Shown piece after piece: positions 54,201-63,480 of a DNA stretch of 64,000 nt. The translations under genes and the position numbers were made by a program. Each line of letters begins with the position of its first letter. The stretch's first letter is position 1. Below the pieces are notes generated by a model. The model was not told where the DNA came from. It ran no database searches and saw only the letters and a program-made list of their open reading frames with translations. Origin of the DNA: Moheibacter lacus (GTDB taxonomy: Bacteria; Bacteroidota; Bacteroidia; Flavobacteriales; Weeksellaceae); assembly GCF_014042165.1 (NCBI RefSeq), contig NZ_JACDZE010000001.1, positions 1,200,595 through 1,264,594 on the forward strand, written 5' to 3'.

Positions 54201-55373
54201 ATCAAACGAAAATTCATCGAGTCCGGAAATGATTGGGTGACGCGAAGTGATCAATTGCTCGAACCTTATATCATCACCCGCGGAACAAACTTTACAGCCA
54301 GTTCCATGGTAGAGCCGTTCCCGGAATTGAGAATTGACTTAAATGCCAAACGTTCTTCTTCTTTTAGAAGTTCTGAAAATGCATACAATTTGAGGACGTA
54401 TGAAAATCCAAATATCAATACTTATGTGGATAGACAACAGACTTTAAATAGCAGTAATATAGCCATTTCAACAGCATTTATGGATCCGGATGAAATGTAC
54501 CAAACATTTCTCGATAATACACAGGTGATTTCAGAGCGTCTAGGTATGGCCAATGGTATGGCGCCACTCGGAGATGGATATTATGATGGTTATGGTTTGG
54601 CCAATTATGATGTATTGGTACCCGCATTTGTGTCGGCAGTGGAAGGTAGAAATGCAAAGAAAACTTCACTTGGATACAACCGTAAAGTGCCACTTCCAAA
54701 CTGGTCGATCACCTATACCGGAATGAAAAATATTCCATTGATCAAACGTTATTTCGAAGTATTTGAATTGTCACATGCCTATTTATCTTCCTACACCGTA
54801 AATGGAATTCAGTCCAATCCGAATTTCTTTGTCAATCCAGATACCAGAGATTTGAACAATAATTTCTATTCGGAAAACATCTATGGAACCGTCAATATGA
54901 TTGAATCTTTCTCTCCGCTGATCGGAGTAGACATGACTTTCAGAAACAGTTTCCAGTTCAGAGCCCAGTACAACCGTGACCGTTTGATGACCATGAGTTT
55001 GAGCAATTATACATTGACAGAAGATTATGGAACTGAATATGTCTTTGGGATGGGATATGTGATCAAAGATTTGAAATTTAAAATGCGCTATCAGGGAAGA
55101 AATAAAACTTTTAAAGGAGACATGAATTTCCGTGCAGATATTCGCATGAGAGATAGTGAAACCAGAATCAGAAGGATTTTGGATGGAGATTCACAAGTTA
55201 CGGGCGGACAGAAATTGACTTCTATCCAATTTTCAGCAGACTATGATTTCAGCAAAAACTTTAATTTGCGTTTCTTCTGGGATCAAATGTTGACCGAATA
55301 TAAAATCTCAACGGCTTATCCGATCTCGACCATCAGAGCCGGATTGAGTTTAACCTTGTCCTTTGGAAATTAA
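48291..55373 (+). CDS. sprA: T9SS outer-membrane translocon protein SprA
   Basis: A 2360-residue outer-membrane protein of the SprA (Sov) family, the 36-strand barrel through which T9SS cargo leaves the cell and which is required for gliding in other species. Signal peptide ends near IANGQ. Family segments are LDLGVFIQKIDNPQLLPQNR, WRIDNGGANQEQRRTIL, LNVDHHFSDNFLVGGTI, ATSTSLWGKQPENYPI and a C terminus ending in LTLSFGN, the aromatic end of a barrel. The start is uncertain: TTG 48270, ATG 48291 or ATG 48300 (MKSLFPIIFLL). 48291 is used. The genes at 10563 and 40563 are cargo of this machine. Confidence 0.95.
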   Translation: MRRMKSLFPIIFLLLIVGIANGQEPEESDTLKYPFNNQEGGLYLDDQITYDIVYDPVRDMYVLWPKIGELQVGQPIYLSSQDYLDIILNRDIDSYYRDKSRAYDEMYRTNAFGDEEGESGNILPSLKIKSRAFETIFGGNEIQLIPQGSAQLDLGVFIQKIDNPQLLPQNRNTLTVDLQQRIQMSVLGKVGENLQLKANYDTQAGFGFENQMKLQWKNMKEGGEDDIVQNIEVGNISMPLNTSLITGAQSLFGVRTDLRFGNTDVSMVFSEQRSETKNITVQGGGVLTDYRIYAEDYDYNRHFFLGQFFRNEYDDALVNYPQISSDIVITRLEVWRIDNGGANQEQRRTILALRDLADNGNNAPTNEGTQSPYNAVLSLLGGNRQPSFVRSTMNGQLIGGQTYQEGEHYLVNENVRKLDASEYTFYPSLGYFSLNQPLVDGEDLLAVSFQYTRNSTPGVLYKVGEMSDEQNELLIGKLIKPNTTVNTASPMWDLMMKNIYSLNALTISSEDFIMNVEFKDNSANSSGVINYLPNTSVQDQTLLQVMNMDRLNLNGNLQMSGNGNYGDGIFDFVNGVTVNPNQGTIIFTTVEPFGEHLAGVLGDPNSQFVFNELYNQLPNTLDAERLAQRYSLAGRYKGEVGGGIPLGAFNVPEGSVTVTANGMELVEGVDYTVDYQLGQVTIINDQLKNSGVPINISLENQSTFNMQKKRFMGLNVDHHFSDNFLVGGTIVNYQERPLTQKVQFGAEPVSNTIFGLHTEYTGESEWLTRLTNKIPGIKTDQISQINFSAEGAYLMPGQNKAAGGDSYIDDFEDAQNRISLLDAASWRMASVPGSPAGLTGNTHPFFPNGANNDDLSYGNGRKLMSWYSIDPRFYGIGGNAPTGISDAELSQHRVRRVELRELFDQRDVMAGTASYINTFDMTFYPGINGPYNVNPNAVDTEGWGGTMRPISVTNFIDSNVEYLEFWMMDPYADGVGGNGDLLIQLGNVSEDILKDGQMLYENGMPHSGNGEATSTSLWGKQPENYPIIYAYDTEGAARKEQDLGYNGLNDAEEIAAYPNATGNINPITGENDPAADNYVFYLDDRWGQSNDAGSITGRYKYFQGPQGNNSTDDLLDAYSMQPDAEDINLDYNLDQTEMYNQYTVKISPSDLQNNTNNFIVATKDAEVTLPNGQTESVTWYQMRIPVDNFDTDIDGDGVPDLVTDEQLSSAKSVLTSARFMRVLMRGFNEETTLRFATMDLVRSNWRRYPKTLFPIPGQSGPEEGVEQDEFLSNLEIGQVTLEENSTNVPPYVLPPGIQREEMQGTTGYQSQNEASMLLKAKLSANSPTKAVFKNTNLDLRRYKRLEMFVHAENLLDVTSQAVDETTKLFIRLGSDYSDNYYEYEIPLKYTAKTPDTNPSRIWPDENMIDILTDYFVDAKKARDLDGAITTLERYAFVPDEENPLKTIYVKGRPSLGGVTSVMVGLRSTNTQDKEVLVWINELRLSEIDNESGYAAMGSLGFTLGDFAQVQVSGSVSSAGFGAIDQGPSQRSQEDTRDYALNAQVKLDKFMPKEWGMEIPFNVSLSEQFADPKYNPLDNDVLFDEDPRKEELKDVVRTYSQQKSFTFSNIRKIKTNNKPARFYDVSNFALSFMYADMYNRDVYTAYNLTKNVKASLNYNYGFPVKSIRPLKDWRAVQDTAKSAKYLKFLKEFNVNPLPTRLSFRTDIDRVYTERQYRDLNQFFGGTSSYLFPVAFSNNFLFSWQYNVGFDLTKSLRLDYTSATRTLNDGAAFEYADKALIWNNLFKIGRPVNYDHQIQLNWKTPIHMFPYMSWANLELGVTNSYNWQARSTVFLNAPNTDGQGLGNIAQNASNFTMIGDFDMTKLYPEFRGYTKMDSVKRGRKRELDSLNRAYEGMTFKALRKIKKPYKFKSKFRGQDYMWMVVSSIKRFQFNYNQTNGAVIPGILAEPNFFGFGKDGGPNAGFIYGTEFDIKRKFIESGNDWVTRSDQLLEPYIITRGTNFTASSMVEPFPELRIDLNAKRSSSFRSSENAYNLRTYENPNINTYVDRQQTLNSSNIAISTAFMDPDEMYQTFLDNTQVISERLGMANGMAPLGDGYYDGYGLANYDVLVPAFVSAVEGRNAKKTSLGYNRKVPLPNWSITYTGMKNIPLIKRYFEVFELSHAYLSSYTVNGIQSNPNFFVNPDTRDLNNNFYSENIYGTVNMIESFSPLIGVDMTFRNSFQFRAQYNRDRLMTMSLSNYTLTEDYGTEYVFGMGYVIKDLKFKMRYQGRNKTFKGDMNFRADIRMRDSETRIRRILDGDSQVTGGQKLTSIQFSADYDFSKNFNLRFFWDQMLTEYKISTAYPISTIRAGLSLTLSFGN

Positions 55374-55397
55374 TTAAAATTTGATAAATAAAAAGCT

Positions 55398-55778
55398 ATG
55401 AACGTTCCACAAGAATTAAAGTACAGCCAGGATCACGAGTGGATCAGAGTTGAAGGAAATACCGCTTACATCGGTATTACGGAATATGCTCAAGACCAAT
55501 TGGGTGATATTGTTTATGTCGATATTGCAGCTCAAGAAGGTGATGAAGTGGCTTCAGGTGAAGCATTTGGTTCTGTTGAAGCTGTAAAAACGGTTTCCGA
55601 TTTGTTAATGCCGGTTTCAGGCAAATTATTGGAATTCAACGAAGATTTAAATTCAGAACCTGAAAAAATCAATTCTGACCCTTATGGCGCAGGATGGATC
55701 ATCAAAATCGAACTAAGCGATGCTTCTGAATTAGATGCTTTATTAGATGCAGCAGCTTATCAGGAAATTACAGGATAA
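55398..55778 (+). CDS. gcvH: Glycine cleavage system H protein
   Basis: A 126-residue lipoyl carrier. The lipoylated Lys64 is in [16 protein letters not shown]. It shuttles the aminomethyl group between GcvP, GcvT and the lipoamide dehydrogenase. It starts 24 bases after sprA, and its 3' end overlaps the VanZ-like gene by 32 bases in another frame. The other gcv genes are not in the window. Confidence 0.97.
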   Translation: MNVPQELKYSQDHEWIRVEGNTAYIGITEYAQDQLGDIVYVDIAAQEGDEVASGEAFGSVEAVKTVSDLLMPVSGKLLEFNEDLNSEPEKINSDPYGAGWIIKIELSDASELDALLDAAAYQEITG

Positions 55779-56157
55779 TTTCGGAAAACCACCTAGCCGA
55801 TTCCTCTTTGGGATATATACGCTGATTTTATTGGCCATGACTTTGTTGCCGATGAGCGTCATTCCTTCTGATGGAGAAAGCTGGTTATCACAATTGAAAA
55901 TAGAAAATGGAGACAAAGCGGTACATTTCGCTTTGTTCTTCATTTTTACTTTTTTGGGTTTTGCTGCCAAATTTTTCTCTAAAAATCTTCAAATCCTTTG
56001 GGTTCCCATTCTTTTTGGACTCATCATCGAAATCCTCCAACATTTCATCGGTTGGGGAAGATCTTTTGACCTTTGGGATTTATTGGCCAATTCTTTGGGT
56101 ATTTTAACGGCTTATTTCATGATTCAAAGGATATTTCAACCCAATTATTTGAATTAG
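55747..56157 (+). CDS. VanZ family membrane protein
   Basis: A 136-residue protein with four probable helices. VanZ-like motifs are [61 protein letters not shown]. Family members confer low teicoplanin resistance in enterococci but the role in Bacteroidota is unknown. The first 32 bases overlap gcvH; a shorter start is not excluded. Follows the conserved order sprA-gcvH-vanZ. Confidence 0.85.
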   Translation: MQQLIRKLQDNFGKPPSRFLFGIYTLILLAMTLLPMSVIPSDGESWLSQLKIENGDKAVHFALFFIFTFLGFAAKFFSKNLQILWVPILFGLIIEILQHFIGWGRSFDLWDLLANSLGILTAYFMIQRIFQPNYLN

Positions 56158-56275
56158 AATTTTGGAAATTTGCATCTTTGTTTTCTAATTTCGATTTGAG
56201 AAATACGCCCTACCAATTGAATTGGTTTTTTTTGCTGGCGAATTTCGAATTTCGATAGACCAAATTCGATATAAA

Positions 56276-57643
56276 ATGGCAATCCAAAAACCGTCTATCC
56301 CAAAGGGAACCAGAGATTTTTCACCTGAAGAAGTAAGCAAACGACAATTCATTTTTGACACCATCCGTCATCAATTCCAATTGTTTGGTTATGCACCAAT
56401 CGAAACGCCTTCTTTTGAAAATCTATCTACCCTGACCGGAAAATACGGTGAAGAAGGTGATCGCTTGATTTTTAAAATTCTGAATTCAGGGGATTATTTG
56501 GCGAAAGCCGATGATGCAATTTTGCAAGAAAAAAACAGCCAGAAACTCATTTCGACCATTTCCGAAAAAGCATTGCGCTACGATTTGACCGTTCCTTTTG
56601 CACGTTACGTCGTTCAACACCAAAACGAAATTACCTTTCCGTTCAAACGCTATCAGATGCAACCCGTTTGGCGTGCAGATCGTCCGCAGAAAGGACGTTT
56701 CCGCGAATTTTATCAATGCGATGCTGATGTAGTGGGAAGCGATTCACTTTTACAAGAAGTGGATTTGATTTCATTATACGACGCTGTATTTACGGATTTA
56801 AATGTTCCGGTAGAAATTCATTTTAACAACCGGAAAGTACTCAGCGGATTGGCTGAAGTGGCCGATATTTCTGATAAATTGATTGACTTTACTGTTGCGC
56901 TTGACAAATTGGACAAAATCGGCGAAGAAAAGGTCAAAGAAGAAATGCGTGAAAAAGGAATTCCGCAAACTTCGATTGATATACTGTCTCCATTGTTTTC
57001 GATGAAAGGTGATTTCCGATCACAGTTGGCTTCCTTAAAAGCTATTTTGAATACTTCAGAAATTGGATTAAAAGGAATTGAAGAGTTGGAATTTGTCTTT
57101 GCCAAAATCGAAAAATTAGGATTGAAATCGGCGGATTTGGTGTTGAATCTGACACTAGCTCGTGGTCTCGATTATTATACAGGCGCCATTTTTGAAGTCA
57201 AAGCCAAAGGCGTTCAAATGGGCTCAATAGGCGGCGGAGGCCGATACGATGATTTAACCGGAATCTTTGGACTAAATGGGATTTCAGGTGTGGGAATATC
57301 GTTTGGTTTAGATCGTATTTATTTGGTTTTGGACGAATTGAATTTATTTCCCGATTCGGTTGACCATTCACTCGAAGTATTGTTTATCAATTTCGGGGAA
57401 GCCGAAGCTGAAAAAGCCATGGATCTCGCAAAAGAATTACGAGACAATGGAGTCCGCTGTGAAGTCTACCCGGAATCTGCCAAAATGAAAAAACAAATGC
57501 AATATGCCGACAAAAAAGCGGTGAAATTTGTGGCCATTATAGGCGAGGAGGAATTGAAAACAGGAAATCTTACGCTGAAAAATATGCTAACTGGCGAGCA
57601 GAAATCAATTGCTTTTGACGAATTAAAAAATGCCATCCCTTAA
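56276..57643 (+). CDS. hisS: Histidyl-tRNA synthetase
   Basis: A 455-residue class II synthetase. Motif 1 region [20 protein letters not shown], motif 2 [13 protein letters not shown]-like ([15 protein letters not shown]), the histidine loop [14 protein letters not shown], and motif 3 [13 protein letters not shown] with [18 protein letters not shown]-terminal anticodon-binding domain follows. The start at 56276 ([11 protein letters not shown]) is chosen; the frame upstream to 56222 encodes only a hydrophobic non-family stretch. Length is normal. Confidence 0.96.
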   Translation: MAIQKPSIPKGTRDFSPEEVSKRQFIFDTIRHQFQLFGYAPIETPSFENLSTLTGKYGEEGDRLIFKILNSGDYLAKADDAILQEKNSQKLISTISEKALRYDLTVPFARYVVQHQNEITFPFKRYQMQPVWRADRPQKGRFREFYQCDADVVGSDSLLQEVDLISLYDAVFTDLNVPVEIHFNNRKVLSGLAEVADISDKLIDFTVALDKLDKIGEEKVKEEMREKGIPQTSIDILSPLFSMKGDFRSQLASLKAILNTSEIGLKGIEELEFVFAKIEKLGLKSADLVLNLTLARGLDYYTGAIFEVKAKGVQMGSIGGGGRYDDLTGIFGLNGISGVGISFGLDRIYLVLDELNLFPDSVDHSLEVLFINFGEAEAEKAMDLAKELRDNGVRCEVYPESAKMKKQMQYADKKAVKFVAIIGEEELKTGNLTLKNMLTGEQKSIAFDELKNAIP

Positions 57644-57667
57644 GCCTGGGTTTTCAGTGAATCGCCT

Positions 57668-57733
57668 CGTATTTTTCAAAGTTGAGTTTCGTATTTTTCA
57701 AAGTTAGGTTTCATATTTTTCAAAATGGAGATT
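57668..57733 (+). repeat. Three tandem copies of a 22-bp repeat
   Basis: Units begin at 57668, 57690 and 57712. All carry the core TATTTTTCAAA and are followed by GTT or ATG and a TTT-like end. The block lies between hisS and the S9 peptidase. It is bordered by GTGAATC (57657-57663) and GATTCAC (57730-57736), which are inverted relative to each other. Possible repeated operator upstream of the peptide locus. Confidence 0.75.
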
Positions 57734-57777
57734 CACCGCCATACGTTAAATAAAACCTAAACTTTCCCAAATTTTTC

Positions 57778-57785
57778 TATCTTTG
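57778..57785 (+). promoter_or_regulatory. Possible -7 box for the S9 peptidase operon
   Basis: TATCTTTG matches TAnnTTTG, 28 bases upstream of the peptidase start. No clear TTG box lies at the ideal spacing. Confidence 0.35.
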
Positions 57786-57813
57786 AGTTTACTCAGAAAG
57801 CGAAACACAGAGG

Positions 57814-59973
57814 ATGAGAAAACTAATTTTATTGATTTGCGCAGTTAATGTGCTCATTGTCAATGCGCAACAAATTACACTTGAAAACATTTGGGGAGGG
57901 AAATACTATGCACCCGGACTTTGGGGCATCAATCCCATGAACGACGGTAAACACTATTCCATCAACGAACAAACGGGTATTTACCAATATTCGTACGAAT
58001 CTTTTCTCAACAAATCCAATTCCCAATCCTTGATTCTTTCGGGAAGTTTTGATGATTATGCTTTCAGTTCTGACGAAAAATATATGCTCGTTGCTACAGG
58101 ATCCCAACCGATTTATCGGCATTCTTTTACCGCCAAATGGCAGGTTTACGATCTAAATGCGAAATCTTTCAAATCTATTTTTGACGGAAAACCCGTTCAG
58201 GAACCCACTTTCTCGCCAGATGCGACAAAAGTCGGATTTGTGTTTGAAAACAATTTGTATTACCAGGATTTGACCAATGGAAAAGTTACACAAATCACAA
58301 ACGACGGAAAGAAAAACGAAATCATCAACGGAATTTGCGATTGGGTATATGAAGAAGAATTCGGATTTGTGCGGCATTTTGATTGGAATGCAGACGGTTC
58401 GGCTTTGGCTTTTGTGAAATTTGACGAAAGCAAAGTGCGCGAATTTTATATTCCGGTTTATGAAAACAACCTTTATCCCTACGAAATGCGGTTCAAATAT
58501 CCGAAAGCGGGTGAAGACAATTCAAAAGTGAGTTTGCATATTTTTGAATTGAAATCAGGAAAAACTGCTGATGTGAATTTGAATTCTGTGGAGAATTATT
58601 ATATCCCGAAAATCAAATTTACAAACGATAAAAATACATTGGCGGTTCTAACTTCCAACCGTCATCAAAACAAAGTCGATGTGAATTTTTTAGAGATTCA
58701 TTCACAGAAAGTATCCAAATTATTTTCAGAAACCGATGCAAAATGGATTGATACCGATAATTTTACGATGGAATTTTTAGCGAACAATGGATTTCTTTGG
58801 ACTTCAGAACGCGATGGAAATCGTCATATTTACCATTATGACAAATCGGGAAAATTGGTCAACCAAATTACCAAAGGCGATTGGGAAGTAACGGATTTTT
58901 ATGGATTCAACTCAAAAGACAATTCGATTTATTTTCAATCCAATTCAAAAGACGGAAAAAGAAATTCGATTGAAACACAGGTTCAGAAAGTGAGTTTGGA
59001 CGGAAAAAACATGACTTATTTGACCGATAAAAACGGTACAAATTCAGCCGAGTTTAGCAAAACATTTGAATATTTTATCAATTCGTATTCGTCTAATTCA
59101 CAGCCGACTACTTATTATTTGCGAGATGGAAATGAAGAAAAAGAATTGGCAGTGATCAAAGAAAATTCGGCCATGACTTCCAAACTTTCAGCAGATGGAA
59201 TCGGTACCAAAGAATTTTTCACGATGAAAGTAAACGGCGCCGAATTGAATGCGTATATCATCAAACCAAAAGATTTTGACAAAAAGAAAAAATATCCGGT
59301 TTTGATGTACCAATATTCAGGTCCCGGTTCACAAACGGTTTCCAATTCTTGGTACAATTCAAATGATTATTGGCATTTCATGCTCGCACAAAATGGCTAT
59401 TTGGTAGTTTGTGTAGATGGTCGGGGAACAGGTGGCAAAGGTGCAGCTTTCAAAAAACAAACTTATATGGATTTGGGTAAAATGGAAGTAGAAGACCAAA
59501 TCGAAGCGGCAAGAATCATTTCTAAATATGAATTTGTAGATGCTTCGCGAATCGGGATTTGGGGATGGAGTTATGGCGGTTATATGTCAAGCAATTGTAT
59601 TTTCAGAGGAGGTGATGTTTTCAAAATGGCGATAGCGGTGGCTCCGGTGACCAATTGGCGGTATTACGATACGGTTTATACCGAACGATTCATGCGGACT
59701 CCACAGGAAAATCCGAATGGATACGATAAAAATTCACCGATTACGTATGCCAATCAGTTCAACGATAAAGAAGATAAATTTTTGTTGATTCATGGAACAG
59801 CAGACGACAACGTTCATGTGCAAAATGCAATGGATTTGGCGACGGCTTTGATTTCGAACAATAAACAATTTGATATGATGATGTATCCCGACAAAAACCA
59901 CGGGATTTATGGAGGGAAAACGAGAATTCAATTGTATACTTTAATGACCAACTATATCTTGCAAAACTTATAA
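57814..59973 (+). CDS. Secreted S9 family dipeptidyl peptidase (DPP IV-like)
   Basis: A 719-residue prolyl oligopeptidase-family enzyme. Signal peptide ends in VNAQ. The N-terminal eight-bladed propeller is followed by a C-terminal hydrolase with Ser586 (GIWGWSYGGYM), Asp664 or 665 (HGTADDNVH) and His696 (DKNHGIYG). The DPP IV glutamate pair is EEEFGFVRHFDW at about residue 190. DPP IV removes X-Pro dipeptides from peptide N termini, and acts in the periplasm or on the surface. Two POT dipeptide transporters follow after 11 and 26 bases, making a capture-and-uptake operon. Confidence 0.9.
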   Translation: MRKLILLICAVNVLIVNAQQITLENIWGGKYYAPGLWGINPMNDGKHYSINEQTGIYQYSYESFLNKSNSQSLILSGSFDDYAFSSDEKYMLVATGSQPIYRHSFTAKWQVYDLNAKSFKSIFDGKPVQEPTFSPDATKVGFVFENNLYYQDLTNGKVTQITNDGKKNEIINGICDWVYEEEFGFVRHFDWNADGSALAFVKFDESKVREFYIPVYENNLYPYEMRFKYPKAGEDNSKVSLHIFELKSGKTADVNLNSVENYYIPKIKFTNDKNTLAVLTSNRHQNKVDVNFLEIHSQKVSKLFSETDAKWIDTDNFTMEFLANNGFLWTSERDGNRHIYHYDKSGKLVNQITKGDWEVTDFYGFNSKDNSIYFQSNSKDGKRNSIETQVQKVSLDGKNMTYLTDKNGTNSAEFSKTFEYFINSYSSNSQPTTYYLRDGNEEKELAVIKENSAMTSKLSADGIGTKEFFTMKVNGAELNAYIIKPKDFDKKKKYPVLMYQYSGPGSQTVSNSWYNSNDYWHFMLAQNGYLVVCVDGRGTGGKGAAFKKQTYMDLGKMEVEDQIEAARIISKYEFVDASRIGIWGWSYGGYMSSNCIFRGGDVFKMAIAVAPVTNWRYYDTVYTERFMRTPQENPNGYDKNSPITYANQFNDKEDKFLLIHGTADDNVHVQNAMDLATALISNNKQFDMMMYPDKNHGIYGGKTRIQLYTLMTNYILQNL

Positions 59974-59984
59974 ACTCAAAACCT

Positions 59985-61643
59985 ATGTGGAACAAACATC
60001 CGAAAGCACTACCTTATCTTTTTCTCTCCGAAATGTGGGAAAGATTTGGATACTATTTGATGATCGGGATTTTTACATTGTATCTCAAAGACGTCGAAAC
60101 CGGATTTGCGATGACCGAAAAACAAGCTTCGGATTTATACGGAACTTTTATTGCATTGGTTTTCTTGACGCCTTTCATCGGTGGATTGGTAGCGGACCGT
60201 TATTGGGGTTACCGGAAATCGATTATCATCGGTGGTGTTTTGATGGGAATTGGTTACATGATGATGGGGATTCACAACATTACGGCACTTTATGTTGCGA
60301 TGACATTGGTAATTCTCGGAAATGGATTCTTTAAACCCAATATTTCAACTTTATTGGGTAATTTTTATTCGGAAGAAAAATTCAAAGACAAAAAAGACGA
60401 AGGTTACAATATTTTCTACATGGGAATCAATATCGGCGCCTTTATCTGTAACTTTTTTGGCGCTGCGCTTCAAATTCTTTTGGGTTGGCAATGGGCATTT
60501 ATGGCTGCCGGCGTCGGAATGTTCATCGGTGTGATCATCTTTTTCATGGGAACAAAATTCTACAAAGGACATGACCATAAAAAAGGAGTACAACCGGGCG
60601 ATATGCCATTTTGGAAAATCGTGATGTTCATTTTGGTGCCATCAGCGGTTTTTGGGGTTATCGGATGGTTGCTAAAAGGAGTCGAATCGGCTTCCAATGC
60701 CAACAGCGCCATATTTGGTTCGGACAGTACAGATGCTTTTATTTTTGCTTGTATTCCGGTGGTTTTCTTTTATGGGAATTTGTATTTCCGAGCGAAAAAA
60801 GATGACAAAAGACCGATCGGCGCATTGTTAGCGATTTTCATGGTGGTGATTTTGTTTTGGGCGGTTTTCAAATTAAACGGTTCGGCATTGAATACTTGGG
60901 CGGATCGCTATACGGATAGAGAAGTTACAGGAGTCACCGGAGAAATATTCGGTACACTAAAATTGGCACAAGAAGTTGAATTCAAAAAAGATTCGGTAGC
61001 ACTTTATGATGACGCATTTCGCATCCAAAAAGAAGGCGACATTGTTTTAAAAGAAGTCAATTATCCGGTGTATTTCCGAAACGATAATCCGGACGAATTT
61101 AGGGCTGAAGGCTCAAAAGTTTCGCTCTGGGCAACCAATTTAAGCCAATCCATAAACCCGGGTTGGGTAATCATCCTCACACCGTTAATCGTAGCCTTTT
61201 TTACTTGGCTTCGCCAACGAAACAAAGAACCGACGACACCGACCAAAATTGCGTTTGGATTGTTGATTTCGGCGCTTTCCGTACTCGTGATGGTCGCAGC
61301 GGTAAAAGCCGGAGCAAACGGAACGGAAAAAGTAAGTGTCTGGTGGTTAGTTGCCAATTATGGCATCATTACCATCGGTGAATTATTCCTCAGTCCCATG
61401 GGACTTTCCGTTGTTTCCAAACTCAGTCCGACTAACATTACCTCACTCATGATGGGCGGATGGTTTTTATCGACCTCCATCGGGAACAAAATGTCCGGAG
61501 TTTTGGCGAGTTTATGGGATACTTATGATGACAAAGCCAATTTCTTCTGGATCAATTTCGGACTGTTGATGTTTGCAACTTTGTTGATGTTTGCTTTGCT
61601 GAAACAATTGAACAAGGTGATGAAAGAAAAAAATATTCATTAA
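59985..61643 (+). CDS. POT family proton-coupled peptide transporter, copy 1
   Basis: A 552-residue transporter with about 14 helices. The proton-coupling motif is complete: SEMWERFGYYLM (ExxERFxYY, Glu16, Glu19, Arg20). The PTR2 signature is FYMGINIGAFI. A long hydrophilic loop (about 300-375, TDREVTGVTGEIFGTLKLAQ and following) is longer than in short bacterial members. Substrates are di- and tripeptides. It begins 11 bases after the peptidase and is followed by a paralogue after 26 bases. Confidence 0.92.
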   Translation: MWNKHPKALPYLFLSEMWERFGYYLMIGIFTLYLKDVETGFAMTEKQASDLYGTFIALVFLTPFIGGLVADRYWGYRKSIIIGGVLMGIGYMMMGIHNITALYVAMTLVILGNGFFKPNISTLLGNFYSEEKFKDKKDEGYNIFYMGINIGAFICNFFGAALQILLGWQWAFMAAGVGMFIGVIIFFMGTKFYKGHDHKKGVQPGDMPFWKIVMFILVPSAVFGVIGWLLKGVESASNANSAIFGSDSTDAFIFACIPVVFFYGNLYFRAKKDDKRPIGALLAIFMVVILFWAVFKLNGSALNTWADRYTDREVTGVTGEIFGTLKLAQEVEFKKDSVALYDDAFRIQKEGDIVLKEVNYPVYFRNDNPDEFRAEGSKVSLWATNLSQSINPGWVIILTPLIVAFFTWLRQRNKEPTTPTKIAFGLLISALSVLVMVAAVKAGANGTEKVSVWWLVANYGIITIGELFLSPMGLSVVSKLSPTNITSLMMGGWFLSTSIGNKMSGVLASLWDTYDDKANFFWINFGLLMFATLLMFALLKQLNKVMKEKNIH

Positions 61644-61669
61644 TTATATACTAATTTTAACTATTACAC

Positions 61670-63406
61670 ATGACGACGAATGCAGATATTAGTGTAGATC
61701 AACCACAGAATTCCAGACATCCAAAAGGGCTTTGGGTGTTGTTTGGGACTGAAATGTGGGAGCGATTCAATTTTTATGGAATGCGCGCCTTGCTGACCTT
61801 ATTTATGGTCAATGCTTTGATGATGAAGGAAGCTGATGCTTCGATTATTTACGGAGGTTTTTTGGCGCTTTGTTATTTGACACCTCTTTTAGGAGGTTTT
61901 GTAGCTGACCGATTTTTAGGTAACCGCTATTGTATCATTTTGGGGGGAGTTTTAATGGCTTTAGGGCAAATCCTTCTCTTTTTCAGCGCATCTATTTTTA
62001 GCGAGAATTTAGGAATGTCCAATACTTTGTTGTGGATTGGATTAGGGGTTATCATATTTGGAAATGGTTTTTTTAAGCCAAACATATCTTCCATGGTGGG
62101 AAGTTTGTATCCGAAACAAGAAAAAAGCAAATTGGATTCGGCATTTACCATTTTCTATATGGGAATCAACATCGGGGCATTTTTAGGTCAATTCATCTGT
62201 CCGTTTTTGGGGGATGTAAAAGTAGATGGTGTTCGAGATATATTTGCTTTTAAATGGGGATTCTTGGCAGCATCTATTGCCATGGTCATCGGAACTTTGA
62301 CTTTTGTTTTATTGAAAAATAGATATGTTGTAACACCGGAAGGAAGAGCAATTGGTGGTTTGCCTAAAAACAATACAAAAGATGATTTCGAAGAAGGAGA
62401 AGCTACTTCTGCCAAATTTACTGCTAAATCTTTAGGGATTGTTGTCGCGCTATTTGTAGGGTTATTTTTTATTTTCCAATATTTATTGGTTGACAAAATC
62501 GGATTTACCGGAATGGATGCAGCCGGGATGATCAAAGGTGTGATTTATCCGATTATTTATGCGTCGGGGATTTCATTGGCAGTGTTGATAGTTTCTGATT
62601 CGGCTTTGACCAAAATAGAACGCGACCGAATTTTCGTTATTTATATCATTTCCTTTTTCGTCATCTTTTTCTGGGCCGCTTTTGAACAAGCAGGATCGTC
62701 CTTGACCTTCATTGCAGACAACCAAACCGACCGAAATATTTTTGGTTGGGAAATGCCACCGTCCATGGTGCAAATTTTTAATGGAATGTTTGTCGTGCTT
62801 TTGGCAGTTCCATTCAGTATGTTGTGGGACAAATTGAGAGCAAAAGGAAAAGAACCGGTTTCACCATTCAAACAAGCCATCGGTTTGGCAGTGATGGCAT
62901 TGAGTTATTTTATCATTGCGTATAACGTAAAAGATTTAGGAAGCTCGGGCATGTTGGCGATAAAATGGTTGATTTTATTGTATTTCATCCAAACTTGTGG
63001 AGAATTATGTTTGTCTCCGATTGGATTATCCTTGGTAGGAAAACTTTCTCCGAAACGTTTTTCGTCTTTGTTGTATGGCGTGTTCTTTATTTCAAATGCA
63101 GCCGGATATGCATTGGCAGGAACATTGGGAGCATTATTACCGGCGACGGGAGATAAATTCCAAAAGGCAAGCGAATTGGGAATTAATTTACAAGGGGTTT
63201 TGGACAAATCAGTTGCTTTGACACCTCAAATGGAAAAGGTTTTGACCGATAATCAGTTGCCGACACATAATCCGGTTTTCGCCGGATTTGAAATCGGGAA
63301 TTTATTTGAATTCTTTATGGTTTTTGTGGTTTTATGTGGAATCGCGGCGGTAATCCTTGCTGCCATCACCCCATTTTTGAAAAAAATGATGCACGGAGTG
63401 AGATAA
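61670..63406 (+). CDS. POT family proton-coupled peptide transporter, copy 2
   Basis: A 578-residue transporter, a diverged relative of copy 1. ExxERFxxY is TEMWERFNFYGMR; PTR2 signature FYMGINIGAFLGQFICPFLG. The second aromatic of the motif is Phe, so it is not the full YY form. The long hydrophilic loop of copy 1 is absent; instead there is an extended linker around residue 230 and a periplasmic loop near residue 505. The two copies probably differ in peptide preference. A terminator follows. Confidence 0.92.
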   Translation: MTTNADISVDQPQNSRHPKGLWVLFGTEMWERFNFYGMRALLTLFMVNALMMKEADASIIYGGFLALCYLTPLLGGFVADRFLGNRYCIILGGVLMALGQILLFFSASIFSENLGMSNTLLWIGLGVIIFGNGFFKPNISSMVGSLYPKQEKSKLDSAFTIFYMGINIGAFLGQFICPFLGDVKVDGVRDIFAFKWGFLAASIAMVIGTLTFVLLKNRYVVTPEGRAIGGLPKNNTKDDFEEGEATSAKFTAKSLGIVVALFVGLFFIFQYLLVDKIGFTGMDAAGMIKGVIYPIIYASGISLAVLIVSDSALTKIERDRIFVIYIISFFVIFFWAAFEQAGSSLTFIADNQTDRNIFGWEMPPSMVQIFNGMFVVLLAVPFSMLWDKLRAKGKEPVSPFKQAIGLAVMALSYFIIAYNVKDLGSSGMLAIKWLILLYFIQTCGELCLSPIGLSLVGKLSPKRFSSLLYGVFFISNAAGYALAGTLGALLPATGDKFQKASELGINLQGVLDKSVALTPQMEKVLTDNQLPTHNPVFAGFEIGNLFEFFMVFVVLCGIAAVILAAITPFLKKMMHGVR

Positions 63407-63440
63407 TTCTTGTCAAAGACCAATTAATTTATAATTTAGC

Positions 63441-63470
63441 GAGGATGTTTTGAAAAAGGCATCCTCTTTT
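63441..63470 (+). terminator. Likely terminator after POT copy 2
   Basis: GAGGATG (63441-63447) pairs with CATCCTC (63460-63466), followed by T's. The seven-base stem has a larger loop of about 12 bases, so it is moderate. It separates copy 2 from the third transporter. Confidence 0.6.
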
Positions 63471-63480
63471 ATATTTATAC

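Noticed and set aside
57668-57733. CRISPR array
   Set aside because: The three 22-bp units are adjacent without spacers and there are no cas genes.
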